DNA of 64,000 nt, taken from JAFAGX01 sp963759875. Lineage in GTDB: Bacteria > Acidobacteriota > Terriglobia > Terriglobales > Acidobacteriaceae. The notes beneath the pieces were generated by a model that did no database searches, was not told the DNA's origin, and saw only the letters and a list, made by a program, of their open reading frames with translations. How positions within the stretch are numbered: the first letter of the stretch is position 1; the number at the start of each line of letters is the position of its first letter. Location: NCBI GenBank assembly GCA_963759875.1, contig CAVXBB010000015.1, positions 310,001 through 374,000 of the forward strand. Reading direction: 5' to 3'. A program made the position numbers and the translations under genes. Shown here piece after piece: positions 9,292 to 18,533 of the stretch.

Positions 9292-9318
9292 CGAGTAGCT
9301 CGGAGCGAGTAGCTCGGA
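9291..9318. repeat. 14-bp tandem duplication just after the CPBP protease gene
   Basis: The unit GCGAGTAGCTCGGA occurs twice head to tail (9291-9304 and 9305-9318), beginning at the last base of the CPBP stop codon. Similar AGTAGC/CTAGTAGC-type words recur in the rimP-nusA gap (about 18480-18535). No function is apparent. Confidence 0.7.
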
Positions 9319-9358
9319 GCTAGTTGCCAGATATTATCTACTGGTGTTCTAAAACTTC

Positions 9359-9925
9359 ATGTCCTCTGCTCGTCAGGAATTGTTGTCCGTTTTGGCCAGG
9401 AAATCGTTCCGGCTGGGGGAATTCAAGCTCTCTTCCGGTGGCACCAGCGATTATTACATCGATTGCCGGACGACGACGTTGGACGCGCGCGGTGCCCGGC
9501 TTACCGGGCAAGTGTTTCTGGAGGAGATTCGGGCGCGCGGCTGGAACCCGCAAGCAATTGGTGGCTTAACTATGGGAGCTGATCCAATCGTTGTTGCCGT
9601 CGCAGTGACCAGCGGTACGATCGACGGCTTTCTCGTGCGCAAAGCCGAAAAGCAGCACGGCACCGGACGGCGTATTGAAGGCTTCTGCGAGAAAGGGGCG
9701 AGCGTGGTCATCGTGGATGACGTCTGCACCACGGGAGCGTCGACTGTGCAGGCAATCGAAGCCTCGCAAGAATTTGGATTCAATATTGTCGGCGTAATGT
9801 GCCTGGTAGAAAGGGAAGAAGCGAAAGGCCGTGCGACTGTGGAGAAGGCGGCTGCGCCCGCAAAATTCGTCTCAATCTTTACCGCGAATGAGGTGAGAGA
9901 AGAGCACTTGGCAACCAGCACTTAG
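9359..9925 (+). CDS. pyrE: Orotate phosphoribosyltransferase
   Basis: Converts orotate and PRPP to orotidine 5'-monophosphate in de novo pyrimidine synthesis. 188 residues, within the family range. Visible are the N-terminal substrate region KLSSGGTSDYYIDCR (shaped like the K-x-x-S-G-x-x-S-x-x-Y motif), the GLTMGADPIVVAVA segment, and the PRPP-binding loop VVIVDDVCTTGAST (about residues 119-132), with the two acidic residues and TTGAS typical of type I phosphoribosyltransferases. Cytoplasmic. Followed by mtnA on the same strand after 88 bases; possibly co-transcribed. Confidence 0.93.
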   Translation: MSSARQELLSVLARKSFRLGEFKLSSGGTSDYYIDCRTTTLDARGARLTGQVFLEEIRARGWNPQAIGGLTMGADPIVVAVAVTSGTIDGFLVRKAEKQHGTGRRIEGFCEKGASVVIVDDVCTTGASTVQAIEASQEFGFNIVGVMCLVEREEAKGRATVEKAAAPAKFVSIFTANEVREEHLATST

Positions 9926-10013
9926 CACTTAGCATTCAGCCATATCTGGATCCGAGTTGGGCAGAAATTAAGATTGTCACGAGCAAATGTTAATTGCCAA
10001 TTGCTAAATATTT

Positions 10014-11069
10014 ATGATCAACACTCTCGAATGGACCGATTCCGGCGTGCGCTTCATCGATCAGACGAAGCTGCCGACCGAAGAAAGCTACGTAACCTGC
10101 ACCACCTGTGAGCAGGTTGCCGATGCAATTCGCAAGATGGTTGTGCGCGGTGCGCCGGCTATCGGCGTGGCGGCGGCGATGGGTATTGCACTGGGTGTGC
10201 AGAAGTCCAAAGCAGAAACCGTGGGCGAACTCAAGCGGGATCTGGATCATTGCTGCGAACTTGTCCGCGAAACCAGACCGACCGCGGTCAATCTTTTCTG
10301 GGGAATCCGCCGCATGCAGGAAAGATTCGAGTCACTGCGAATCCGGCCGCTTCCGCAGATCAGGCAGGCTCTCATCGAAGAAGCCCAGCGCATGCACGCC
10401 GAAGACATTGCTGCGAACCAGGCCATGGGCCGTCTGGGTGCCACTTTGATGCCAGCTAGCGGCGGCGTGCTCACGCATTGCAATGCTGGGGCTTTAGCAA
10501 CGTGTGGTTACGGAACAGCTTTAGGCGTCATTCGTGCGGCCATTGAGCAAGGGAAAAAGATCCACGTTTATGCGGATGAAACTCGGCCATTTCTGCAAGG
10601 CGCGAGACTTACCGCATGGGAACTCATGAAAGATGGCATTCCGACCACGGTCATTTCCGATAACATGGCCGGCGCGATGATGAAGCAGGGCAAAATCGGC
10701 GCAGTCGTCGTAGGTGCGGACCGCATCGCTGCGAATGGAGACGTAGCGAATAAAATCGGCACCTACGGCGTTGCTATCCTGGCCAATGAACACAATATCC
10801 CCTTTTATGTTGCTGCGCCTTTGTCGACAATTGATATGAATATGCCTGATGGAAGCAAGATTCCAATCGAGCAGCGCAACCCATCAGAAATCACGCATAT
10901 TGCCGGCAAGCAGATTGCGCCGGATGGCGTCGGCGTGGAGAATCCTGCATTTGATGTGACCCCAGCCAAGTACGTAACTGCAATCGTGACCGAGCGGGGA
11001 ATTGCGCGAGCGCCTTATACCAAGGCCCTGGCCAAGCTGGCGGGAACTGGAGAGAAGGTTCCGGTCTAG
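10014..11069 (+). CDS. mtnA: S-methyl-5-thioribose-1-phosphate isomerase (MtnA)
   Basis: Methionine-salvage enzyme that isomerises methylthioribose-1-phosphate to methylthioribulose-1-phosphate. 351 residues as expected. Diagnostic segments are MVVRGAPAIGVAAAMGIALG, LTHCNAGALATCGYGTALGVI (catalytic Cys), VYADETRPFLQGARLTAWEL and VVVGADRIAANGDVANKIGTY (catalytic Asp), all intact. The paralogous eIF2B alpha-like and ribose-1,5-bisphosphate isomerase families lack this full set. No other mtn genes are visible, so the rest of salvage is elsewhere. Confidence 0.94.
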   Translation: MINTLEWTDSGVRFIDQTKLPTEESYVTCTTCEQVADAIRKMVVRGAPAIGVAAAMGIALGVQKSKAETVGELKRDLDHCCELVRETRPTAVNLFWGIRRMQERFESLRIRPLPQIRQALIEEAQRMHAEDIAANQAMGRLGATLMPASGGVLTHCNAGALATCGYGTALGVIRAAIEQGKKIHVYADETRPFLQGARLTAWELMKDGIPTTVISDNMAGAMMKQGKIGAVVVGADRIAANGDVANKIGTYGVAILANEHNIPFYVAAPLSTIDMNMPDGSKIPIEQRNPSEITHIAGKQIAPDGVGVENPAFDVTPAKYVTAIVTERGIARAPYTKALAKLAGTGEKVPV

Positions 11070-11070
11070 G

Positions 11071-11358
11071 CTACAAAAATTCTACGAACGAATCCGCGAC
11101 GTCCGCTCCACCATTGTTCGCGATGCGGGTCGCCTGTCGTTCCACATTCTTCATCAGACCATCGAGATAGTCGCGCGAATCGGAGACGCTGACCACCCCG
11201 ATGGTCGCACGATTCCATAGGCCGTTCGCATCGAGCTCCGCAACAGAAACGTTAAAGTGTGCACGCAGCCGATCTTTGAGGCTGCGCACCACCTGCCGCT
11301 TGTCTTTGAGTGAATGAGCCGCTTCGATGTTCAGCTCGAGGGTGAGGAATGCGATCAT
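11071..11358 (-). CDS. DUF503 (YlxP-like) protein
   Basis: 95 residues with the classic DUF503 start (MIAFLTLELNIEAAHSLKDKR, then VVRSLKDRLRAHFNVSVAEL) and VVSVSDSRDYLDGLM later. Small cytoplasmic alpha/beta protein, function not established. In many bacteria the gene sits between infB and rbfA and is linked to ribosome maturation. Here it is on the same strand as infB but separated from it by an M28 peptidase and a vapBC pair. It converges on mtnA, with the two stop codons almost adjacent. Confidence 0.88.
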   Translation of the reverse strand: MIAFLTLELNIEAAHSLKDKRQVVRSLKDRLRAHFNVSVAELDANGLWNRATIGVVSVSDSRDYLDGLMKNVERQATRIANNGGADVADSFVEFL

Positions 11359-11460
11359 GGGCGCGACGGCTAACTGTCAACTTTGATTTTTGATTTCCAA
11401 CTTCGAATTTGCAATTTCCAATTTACGCTGTGTGATGTTGTAATCGTGACTTTTATCTTC

Positions 11461-13077
11461 TCAGAACCCGCCAGGATTCTCGGCGTAGCGCCGAAAAAAG
11501 CTCTCGGACTTCCATTGCGGCTTCTGCGCGTCATCGGCGACCTTGATCATCAGCGCTCTTATCACTTCTTCATACTGAGCTGCAGAGGAAAGGTCCACGG
11601 GTTGATCCAGATCATCTGATGGGGCGTGATAGCGATGGGTGAGCCAGTCTTTGAAAATTTGCTTCTGTTCGGGAGAGTTTGGACCAGGAGCAACCCCCAT
11701 CATTAAAGCCGGAATTCCATGGCGAATGAAATTGTACTGATCGCTGCGAATGAAGACGTTTCGCTGCGGCTCAGGGTCGGCCTGTACCTGGATGCCTCGC
11801 GCTTCGGCCACCTGGCGGGCATCATCACCGAGATCGGATTCGCCCAAGCCCCAAACCGTAAGTATTTTCAGGGGAACAATGGGCAGGAACATGTCGGTAT
11901 TGATGTCGGCGACCATCGCTTTGCGATCTACAGTCGGATAGGCGGTGAAGTATCGCGAGCCAAGCAATCCCTTCTCTTCACCAGTCACGAAAACAAACAG
12001 AACGGAGCGCTTGAGTTTTTCTTGCGATTTCTTCAGCGAAGACGCAACATCGAGCAACACTGCGCTGCCGGAGGCATTATCCATGGCGCCGTTGTAAATG
12101 CGGTCGCCGTTTACCGGCTCACCCACCCCGATGTGGTCGATGTGAGCAGACAAGACCACATATTCGTCCTTCAGTTTGGGATCGTTCCCCGGGAGTTTGG
12201 CAATGACATTGGCGGATTCAACATCGTGCTTTTCGAGCTTGGCAGTGGCGTTGACAGAAACCGCAAGCGGAAAACGTGGAAGCTGCTTTCGTTCTTTCGC
12301 GGCGTCGACGATTTCCTGCCAGCTATGACCGGAGCCTTCGAACAGCATCCCGGCTTTCTCCGGATTGAACATGACGTAAAGTTTTTCACCTTCAGTGTCG
12401 TTGAACTTGGGATCAGCCAGCGTCATGCTCACGTGGTTGCGGTTGAGCGAAATGCGTGACCAGGGAATGTCCATAGAGGCTGGGTTGGGAATGCCGATAA
12501 TGCCGATCGCTCCCGATTTGCGCAGCGCCTTCCAACGTTCCGCGGAAGACTGATAATGCGCAGCCAAGGCGCCGGGAAGTTCCGAGGGTGAGCCGTTGAT
12601 GAGAACAGCGACTTTGCCGTTAAGATCGAGGCCCGCAAGATCGTTGTAATTTTGTTCGGGAACATCCAAGCCCCAACCGACGAAGACCAGAGGCGCTTCC
12701 AGGGATGGAGCGAGATCTGCGCGCGAGCTGAAGAGTGCGTCTTCGCCCAGCATGAGCGGTTCAGTTTTTCCATCGCGCACCAGGGCGAGGCTCGACTCTT
12801 TTTCCACGATCTGCCGCGATATGAATTTTACGGGCTGATAGTAGCCGTTCGTGCCGGCCGGTTGCAGGCCCGCTTGTTTCAATTGCGTGACCACATAAGC
12901 TTCGGCGGCCTGCAGTTCCTTGCTGCCTGTTTCGCGGCCCATCATGCTGTCGGCCGCCAGAACCTTGACGTAGCCCCACCAGGTTTTGCCGTCGAAATGG
13001 GTTGGAGCGGTGACTTCAGATAGCGCAGATAATGCCAGTAATAAACCTGAAAAAAGCAGCAGCTTTCGCGATCGCAT
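11461..13077 (-). CDS. Secreted M28-family zinc aminopeptidase with a PA insert
   Basis: 538 residues, ATG at 13077 with GGAGGA upstream. N-terminal signal peptide (LLLFSGLLLALSALSEV). A PA-like domain (about residues 110-260) interrupts the peptidase part. The M28 zinc ligands are visible in order: LSAHIDHIG (His and Asp), YNGAMDNASGSAVLLDVA (bridging Asp), FVTGEEKGLLGS (catalytic Glu plus a metal Glu), VADINTDMF (metal Asp) and a C-terminal His in LTHRYHAPSDDLDQPVD. Likely periplasmic or secreted, releasing amino acids from peptides. The gene is expected to be transcribed alone; a REP-like hairpin lies upstream. Confidence 0.92.
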   Translation of the reverse strand: MRSRKLLLFSGLLLALSALSEVTAPTHFDGKTWWGYVKVLAADSMMGRETGSKELQAAEAYVVTQLKQAGLQPAGTNGYYQPVKFISRQIVEKESSLALVRDGKTEPLMLGEDALFSSRADLAPSLEAPLVFVGWGLDVPEQNYNDLAGLDLNGKVAVLINGSPSELPGALAAHYQSSAERWKALRKSGAIGIIGIPNPASMDIPWSRISLNRNHVSMTLADPKFNDTEGEKLYVMFNPEKAGMLFEGSGHSWQEIVDAAKERKQLPRFPLAVSVNATAKLEKHDVESANVIAKLPGNDPKLKDEYVVLSAHIDHIGVGEPVNGDRIYNGAMDNASGSAVLLDVASSLKKSQEKLKRSVLFVFVTGEEKGLLGSRYFTAYPTVDRKAMVADINTDMFLPIVPLKILTVWGLGESDLGDDARQVAEARGIQVQADPEPQRNVFIRSDQYNFIRHGIPALMMGVAPGPNSPEQKQIFKDWLTHRYHAPSDDLDQPVDLSSAAQYEEVIRALMIKVADDAQKPQWKSESFFRRYAENPGGF

Positions 13078-13189
13078 GATTCCTCCGGAACCGGATTGTA
13101 CCGCGGTTCTTAGTACGACGTCGCGTTCTTATGGCAGGATGTCGTTCCTCACATTGGGAATTATGCGCTAACAGTAATCTGGTTTGGTG

Positions 13190-13230
13190 CCCCAGGTTTG
13201 CGCCCCCCGGTTTTGGGCGCTAGCCTGGGG
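13190..13230. repeat. REP-like two-part hairpin
   Basis: CCCCAGG (13190-13196) pairs with CCTGGGG (13224-13230), and inside it GCGCCC (13200-13205) pairs with GGGCGC (13215-13220). The result is a long interrupted stem in the intergenic space between the divergent M28 gene and vapBC. No T-run follows on either side, so it is more likely a repetitive palindrome than a terminator. No second copy was noticed in this window. Confidence 0.55.
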
Positions 13231-13268
13231 AATATTGCAATCGGAAAGTGGCAAGCGTGAATCGTAAC

Positions 13269-13298
13269 ACCATATCAAATGCTGGTATTAAGTATGGT
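13269..13298. promoter_or_regulatory. Likely operator/promoter of the vapBC operon
   Basis: An AT-rich block directly ahead of vapB contains the inverted repeat ACCATA (13269-13274) and TATGGT (13293-13298), spaced by 18 bases. Within it the word TGGTAT occurs twice (direct repeat). VapB-type antitoxins usually bind such inverted repeats to autoregulate. The position about 10-40 bases before the start codon fits. Confidence 0.45.
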
Positions 13299-13311
13299 AT
13301 GATCGGACGTG

Positions 13312-13515
13312 ATGGAAACAGCTCGTAAGGTCACCATCGAGATCCCACGAGAGCTTCTCGATAAAGCCCAAAAAGCCAGCGGCACAGGCATCACCCAGAC
13401 CGTTCGCATGGGGCTGCAGCTCGTTGCAGCGTCCCGAACCTATGCTCGCCTGCGTCAACTTCGTGGCAAAGTGCGTTTCGCGCGCACGTTAGCCGACCTG
13501 AAAGCCGATCGATGA
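13312..13515 (+). CDS. vapB: VapB-type antitoxin
   Basis: 67 residues from ATG 13312 (a GTG at 13309 is immediately upstream in frame). The N-terminal part (KVTIEIPRELLDKAQKASG) looks like a ribbon-helix-helix DNA-binding segment, followed by an amphipathic tail (RLRQLRGKVRFARTLADLK) suited to bind the toxin. The stop codon overlaps the start of vapC by 4 bases, which is typical of type II toxin-antitoxin pairs. It is expected to neutralise the PIN toxin and autorepress. Confidence 0.8.
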   Translation: METARKVTIEIPRELLDKAQKASGTGITQTVRMGLQLVAASRTYARLRQLRGKVRFARTLADLKADR

Positions 13516-13901
13516 TCGCGGCCGACACCAGCACGTGGATCGCTTTTCTCGAAGGGGAGAAAGGTGAGGATGTCGTACTGCTCGATAGGGCGCTCCAGGA
13601 CCTACAGGTCCTGATGGTGCCGATTGTGCTCACGGAGTTGTTGAGCGACCCGAAGCTTCGACGGAGCGTGGCTGACACTCTCTCGGATGTGCCGATGATT
13701 GAGATCGAAGCAGGATTTTGGCAGCGCGCGGGCGCCCTACGGGCAAAGGTGTTGTCCAAGCATCGGAAGGCTCGGCTCGGTGACGCACTAATCGCTCAGA
13801 CCTGCATTGACCGAGGCATTGCTCTTATTACCAGAGACCGAGACTTTCACGCGTTTGTTGCGGCTGCCGGGCTGGATATCAGTAGCGGCCCGGCAATGTG
13901 A
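13512..13901 (+). CDS. vapC: VapC-type PIN-domain ribonuclease toxin
   Basis: 129 residues, overlapping vapB by 4 bases. The PIN acidic residues are in place: Asp5 (IAADTSTW), Glu42 (VLTELL), Asp91 (LGDALIAQ) and Asp109/Asp111 (ITRDRDF). VapC toxins cleave tRNA or rRNA when released from VapB. The module lies tail to tail with infB, 90 bases from its stop, which is where a ribosome-maturation gene such as rbfA often sits. It may have entered this site by insertion. Confidence 0.88.
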   Translation: MIAADTSTWIAFLEGEKGEDVVLLDRALQDLQVLMVPIVLTELLSDPKLRRSVADTLSDVPMIEIEAGFWQRAGALRAKVLSKHRKARLGDALIAQTCIDRGIALITRDRDFHAFVAAAGLDISSGPAM

Positions 13902-13991
13902 CCATCGCGGGGATTTAGGTTGGCGCTTTTAATACGCGTGTGAAACCGGGCGCCGGGCCACGCCTTACTAACAACTGACTACCGGGAACTG

Positions 13992-16859
13992 CTACGCGAT
14001 CACTTCTGCCGCGATGCGCTCAGTTACGAACGCCTCGATCACATCTCCGACTTTAACATCGCCGTAGTTCGAAATAGAGATGCCGCATTCCATGCCATTG
14101 CGGACTTCGCTGGCATCATCTTTGAATCGGCGGAGCGACCCAATTTTACCTTTGAAGATGACAACGTTGTCGCGGAGCAGCCGCACTTCGGAATCGCGCT
14201 TGATCAGGCCATCGGTGACTCGGCACCCGGCAACCGTGCCCACTTTCGGAATGCGGAAAGTTTCCAGCACTTCGGCGCGGCCCTGATACGTTTCCTTAAT
14301 AGTGGGTTCGAGCAAGCCGCTCATGGCGCGCTTGATCTCATCCTGCAGTTCGTAAATGATCGAGTGCAGCCGAATATCGACTTTTTCCTGCTCGGCGAGT
14401 TCCTGCGCCTTGCGCTCCGGACGCACATTGAAACCGATGATGATGGCATTGGAGGCAGAAGCCAGGAGAACGTCGCTTTCGGTAATTGCGCCTACTCCGG
14501 TGCGTAACACCTTAAGGCGAACCTTATCGGTGGACAGTTTGGCAAGCAAGTCACTCAATACCTCGACCGAACCCTGAACATCGCCCTTCAAAATGATATT
14601 GAGCTCTTTTGTCCCAGCCGTCTTCATCTGCTCGGCCAGACTTTCAAGCGATACACGGGAACTCTTGGCTAAAGCGGCCTCGCGCGCCTTCTGCTCGCGA
14701 TAATCGGAGATGCCACGCGCCTTATCTCGATCAGCAACCACCAGGAATTGATCGCCCGCCTGCGGGAGTCCTTCCATGCCGAGAATTTCAACCGGGGTGG
14801 ATGGCGGAGCTTCCTCAAGCTGGTTGCCACGATCGTCCAGCATGGCTCGAACTTTTCCGTAAACATTGCCAACCACGAAGTTGTCACTGGTGCGCAACGT
14901 CCCGTTCTGCACAAGTACAGTGGCAACCGGCCCACGGCCGCGGTCGAGCTTGGCTTCAAGAACTACGCCCGTAGCCGGACGGTCAGGGGTGGCTTTCAGT
15001 TCCTGCAGATCGGCCACAAGGCAGATCATTTCCATCAGCAGGTTCAAATTTGTCTTCTGCTTGGCCGAAACATCCACAAAAACAGTGGTTCCGCCCCACT
15101 CCTCGGGCAACAAGCCCCGATCGGCCAACTGCTTTTTAACTCTCTCCGGCAAAGCGTCGGGCTTGTCAATTTTATTGACAGCCACAATAATCGGCACTTC
15201 GGCGGCATGAGCGTGGTCAATGGCTTCCAGCGTTTGCGGCATCACGCCATCATCGGCAGCAACCACCAGCACGACGATGTCTGTGGCCTTCGCTCCGCGC
15301 GAGCGCATTCGGGTGAAGGCTTCGTGACCGGGAGTATCCAGGAAAACGATCTGGCGGCCGTAAGCGGGAGACTGCTTATCCTGAATGGTGACTTTGTAGG
15401 CGCCAATATGCTGCGTGATTCCGCCAGCTTCGCCACCAGCGACATCGGTCGAACGAATTGAATCGAGCAGCGTAGTCTTGCCGTGGTCGACGTGACCCAT
15501 GATGGTCACGACAGGCGGGCGAGGCACACCTTCGGTCGCGGCACCTTCTTCCACTCCGGTCTCAGCGACATCTTTCGCGGCTTGTTCTTCGAAGCTGATG
15601 ACGTTTGTGTCCGCGCCAAAGAAACGCGCCATCTCGCTGGCCAGTTCGGCATCGAGGGTCTGATTAATGGTTGCAAAAACACCGCGTGCCACTAAACGGG
15701 CGATCAGGTCTTTAGCGCGAATGCCAAGCTTTTCCGCAAGATCTTTAACGCTTATTCCCTCGGTGATGGTGATGCTGCGCGTGATGGGCTGCGGCTCATT
15801 TGAGAGCGACAGGCGCGGCGGAGGAACAAAGCCCTTCATCGGGCCTTCCTTCACGCCACGAGGGACGTACCGCTGTCCTGGACGACGCGCGGGCGCACCA
15901 GGCCTTGCTCCTGGACGCGATGACCCCGGAGGAGGTAGCCCGGGCCCGACCCCCAATGGGCGAGTGCCGGTAGGCGACTGTCGCGTGGGGTGCATCGGAC
16001 GCCGCTCTCCTGGCCGCAATGGCGGCCGGCCGGGGAATGGCGCCGAAGGGCGAGGACGTTGAAAAATTGGCTGACCAGGTACGGGCCTAGCGGGGACGCG
16101 AGCGGCTGGCGCTTGCGAGCCCGAAGCTGCCGGTCGTATCGGCGCTTTATAAACGGGGCGAGGCCCGGTTTGCGGCACGATCATGCGCGGTGGCGCCGAG
16201 GTAGGCGCGGGTCTGGATGCCTGTTGTACCGGAGCAGACGGAGCTTGGGCTACCGGGGCGGGAGGCGTGGCCTGTGCCGCAGGTTGTGTAACTGGACGCG
16301 CCGGTTGCACTGGAGGCGTCGCGCTAACTGGTGGCTGCACAGTCGGAGCTGGTGGTGCGGTAAACGTGGGGCGAACCGTAGGCGTTGGTACGACAACTCT
16401 CGGCGCTGGCGGCGGCGTGGGAGCGGCCGGTTTAATGACTGGCGCTGGCGTTGCGGGCTGGGTTACCGCCGCGGGTTTTGCTTCCTCGGGAGCAGGCACC
16501 GCCGCGGGACGAACTGGCGCGGGCGGAGTCGCAACTGGAGCAGGTGGGGTTGGAGCAGGAGGAGTTTGTTGCTTGCGGATGGCAGACAGAACATCACCAG
16601 GCCGCGAGATGTGTGACAGATCGATCTTTGTCTTAATCTCGTCAGCGGCGGGACGGGTCAAACGAGCAGGTTTAGCGGCACTGTGGGCCTCAGCCGCAGA
16701 GCCCTTCAAACGCGCACGTACCTTTTCTGCTTCATCTTTTTCTAGAGAGCTGGAGTGAGTCTTCTTCTCACTAACTCCAATTTCCGGAAGTACATCGAGA
16801 ATCGCTTTACTCTTAACTTCCAGCTCCCTTGCCAGGTCATTGATTCGAATCTTACTCAT
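13992..16859 (-). CDS. infB: Translation initiation factor IF-2
   Basis: GTPase that brings initiator fMet-tRNA to the 30S subunit and promotes subunit joining. 955 residues. An N-terminal IF2_N helix bundle (residues 1-50) is followed by a long low-complexity Pro/Ala/Thr-rich linker (about 90-340), a second IF2_N motif (SVKDLAEKLGIRAKDLIARL), and the G domain with GHVDHGKTT, DTPGHEAF, NKIDKP and SAK. Domains II-IV follow, ending in the conserved GDVIEAFVTERIAAEVIA region. The linker is unusually proline-rich. It is last in rimP-nusA-infB; ylxR and rbfA are not adjacent. Confidence 0.97.
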   Translation of the reverse strand: MSKIRINDLARELEVKSKAILDVLPEIGVSEKKTHSSSLEKDEAEKVRARLKGSAAEAHSAAKPARLTRPAADEIKTKIDLSHISRPGDVLSAIRKQQTPPAPTPPAPVATPPAPVRPAAVPAPEEAKPAAVTQPATPAPVIKPAAPTPPPAPRVVVPTPTVRPTFTAPPAPTVQPPVSATPPVQPARPVTQPAAQATPPAPVAQAPSAPVQQASRPAPTSAPPRMIVPQTGPRPVYKAPIRPAASGSQAPAARVPARPVPGQPIFQRPRPSAPFPGRPPLRPGERRPMHPTRQSPTGTRPLGVGPGLPPPGSSRPGARPGAPARRPGQRYVPRGVKEGPMKGFVPPPRLSLSNEPQPITRSITITEGISVKDLAEKLGIRAKDLIARLVARGVFATINQTLDAELASEMARFFGADTNVISFEEQAAKDVAETGVEEGAATEGVPRPPVVTIMGHVDHGKTTLLDSIRSTDVAGGEAGGITQHIGAYKVTIQDKQSPAYGRQIVFLDTPGHEAFTRMRSRGAKATDIVVLVVAADDGVMPQTLEAIDHAHAAEVPIIVAVNKIDKPDALPERVKKQLADRGLLPEEWGGTTVFVDVSAKQKTNLNLLMEMICLVADLQELKATPDRPATGVVLEAKLDRGRGPVATVLVQNGTLRTSDNFVVGNVYGKVRAMLDDRGNQLEEAPPSTPVEILGMEGLPQAGDQFLVVADRDKARGISDYREQKAREAALAKSSRVSLESLAEQMKTAGTKELNIILKGDVQGSVEVLSDLLAKLSTDKVRLKVLRTGVGAITESDVLLASASNAIIIGFNVRPERKAQELAEQEKVDIRLHSIIYELQDEIKRAMSGLLEPTIKETYQGRAEVLETFRIPKVGTVAGCRVTDGLIKRDSEVRLLRDNVVIFKGKIGSLRRFKDDASEVRNGMECGISISNYGDVKVGDVIEAFVTERIAAEVIA

Positions 16860-16943
16860 CCGCCCTTTTGCTCCTCCACCTTGTGCGCTAAGTCTTCATG
16901 TCAACCTCACGGCTAGACGTGCTTGCCGAATTCCAGCAAAAGC

Positions 16944-18467
16944 TTACTCTTTCGTTTCGGAAGACGCAGCTTCTTGCTGCGGCTCTTCCGTGTCCTGCGC
17001 AATTTGTTCTTCGGATGCAGCTTCGTCTTCGGATCCAGCTGCAGAAACACCGTCAGCGGGCTGATCGCCATCGGAGGCCACTTCGACAGGCTGATCGCCC
17101 TCGGGCGCTTCCGATGCGAGTTCCTGACCCTCAGCTGGTTCTTGAACCTCGGCGCCTTCAAGCGCGGGCTCACCTTCAGCCGCACCAGCCTCGAGGCTTC
17201 CAAAATAGTCGCTGACCGCCACGCTGATCTTTTCCACGGTCTTGGGACCGATACCCTCGATGGCCTCGAGTTGCTCGGGAGTCATATCGGCCAAAGCTTC
17301 GACCGTAGTTACGCCAGCAGCCGTGAGTTTCTCAATTAAGCCTTCGCCCAGGCCCGAAACATTTTCCAACGGAGTCGCTGCGGCGGGCACCAACTGAGAC
17401 ATCTGCTGCTCAACTTCCTGGCGCTTTTCTTCTTCGCTCTTGATGTCAATTTTCCAGCTAAGAAGCTTCGCCGCCAGGCGCACGTTTTGGCCCTTTTTTC
17501 CAATCGCGAGCGACAGTTGACTGTCATCGACAACCACTTCCAGTTGCTTCTCTGAAGCATCGACCACTGTGACCCGGCTGACCTTTGCCGGTTGCAGCGC
17601 TTTCTCTGCAAATGTCACGGGATCCTCGTGATACTCGATTATGTCGATCTTCTCGCCGCGCAGTTCGCGAATGATTGACTGCACGCGCATGCCCTTCATG
17701 CCGACGCAAGCGCCGACCGCATCCACGTCTTTATCTTTCGACATGACTGCAATCTTGGTACGTTCGCCAGCTTCGCGGGCAATGGCGCGAATCACCACTG
17801 TTCCGTCATAGATTTCGGGGACCTCGGTCTGGAACAGGTGCTGCACCAATTCCGGTGCTGCTCGAGAAACCACCACGGCCGGGCCTTTGGAAGCCTTTTC
17901 AACTCTGGCAATCACCACGCGGACGCGTTCGCCGATGGCGAAAGACTCAAGCCGGGACTGCTCTTTGCGCGGCATGCGGGCTTCTGCCTTGCCGATATCA
18001 AAGATCAGGTCCGGTCCTTCAAGCCGCTTGAAGGTGGCATTGACGATTTCACCGACGCGGCCGATGTATTCGTTGTAAACAGTGTCGCGCTCGGCCTCAC
18101 GGACCTTCTGGAAGATCACCTGTTTTGCCAGTTGAGCGGCGATGCGCCCCAGAATTCCTTCGGTCGCTTTTGGGATCTGTAATTCGCCCCCGACAGCGAT
18201 GTTTGGGTCAACTTTGCGCGCGTCGTCCAAGGTGACTTGCAGAGTAGGATCTTCCACCTGCTCGGGATTTTCGACTACAGTCTTCACCGCGAAGGCGCGA
18301 ATCTTGCCGGTATCTTTATCGAGTTCCGCGCGCAGGTTTTCCTGCGTCTTATAGTATTTGCGGGTGGCAACAACAATGGCGTCTTCCACCGCACTTACTA
18401 CGATTTGGGGATCGATCCCCTTCTCGCGGCTCAGCGCGTCGATCGTGTTGTAAAGCTCACTTGCCAT
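16944..18467 (-). CDS. nusA: Transcription termination/antitermination factor NusA
   Basis: 507 residues. The N-terminal domain binds RNA polymerase; then an S1 domain (about 130-200: GEIVNATFKRLEGPDLIFDIGKAEA region) and two KH domains (about 200-345: RIAIMSKD..., VGACVGMKGMRVQSI..., LAIGKKGQNVRLAAKL) bind RNA. The C-terminus carries a helix-hairpin-helix pair (NVSGLGEGLIEKL and AIEGIGPKTVEKI) and a strongly acidic Glu/Ala-rich tail of about 90 residues. The acidic tail is larger than in E. coli NusA. It is 84 bases upstream of infB and 66 bases after rimP. Confidence 0.96.
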   Translation of the reverse strand: MASELYNTIDALSREKGIDPQIVVSAVEDAIVVATRKYYKTQENLRAELDKDTGKIRAFAVKTVVENPEQVEDPTLQVTLDDARKVDPNIAVGGELQIPKATEGILGRIAAQLAKQVIFQKVREAERDTVYNEYIGRVGEIVNATFKRLEGPDLIFDIGKAEARMPRKEQSRLESFAIGERVRVVIARVEKASKGPAVVVSRAAPELVQHLFQTEVPEIYDGTVVIRAIAREAGERTKIAVMSKDKDVDAVGACVGMKGMRVQSIIRELRGEKIDIIEYHEDPVTFAEKALQPAKVSRVTVVDASEKQLEVVVDDSQLSLAIGKKGQNVRLAAKLLSWKIDIKSEEEKRQEVEQQMSQLVPAAATPLENVSGLGEGLIEKLTAAGVTTVEALADMTPEQLEAIEGIGPKTVEKISVAVSDYFGSLEAGAAEGEPALEGAEVQEPAEGQELASEAPEGDQPVEVASDGDQPADGVSAAGSEDEAASEEQIAQDTEEPQQEAASSETKE

Positions 18468-18533
18468 AAAAACTCAAAGGTAGCTAGTAGCACGTAGCTG
18501 GTGACCAAGCCAGTAGCTCCCAGCGACTCGCTA

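Noticed and set aside
13190..13230. Terminator of the M28 or vapBC genes
   Set aside because: The hairpin lies between divergent promoters and has no T-run, so it is treated as a repeat.
16200..16800. Plus-strand Gly/Ala/Trp-rich open frames over the infB linker
   Set aside because: These are antisense shadows of the proline-rich IF-2 linker, with no start signals.
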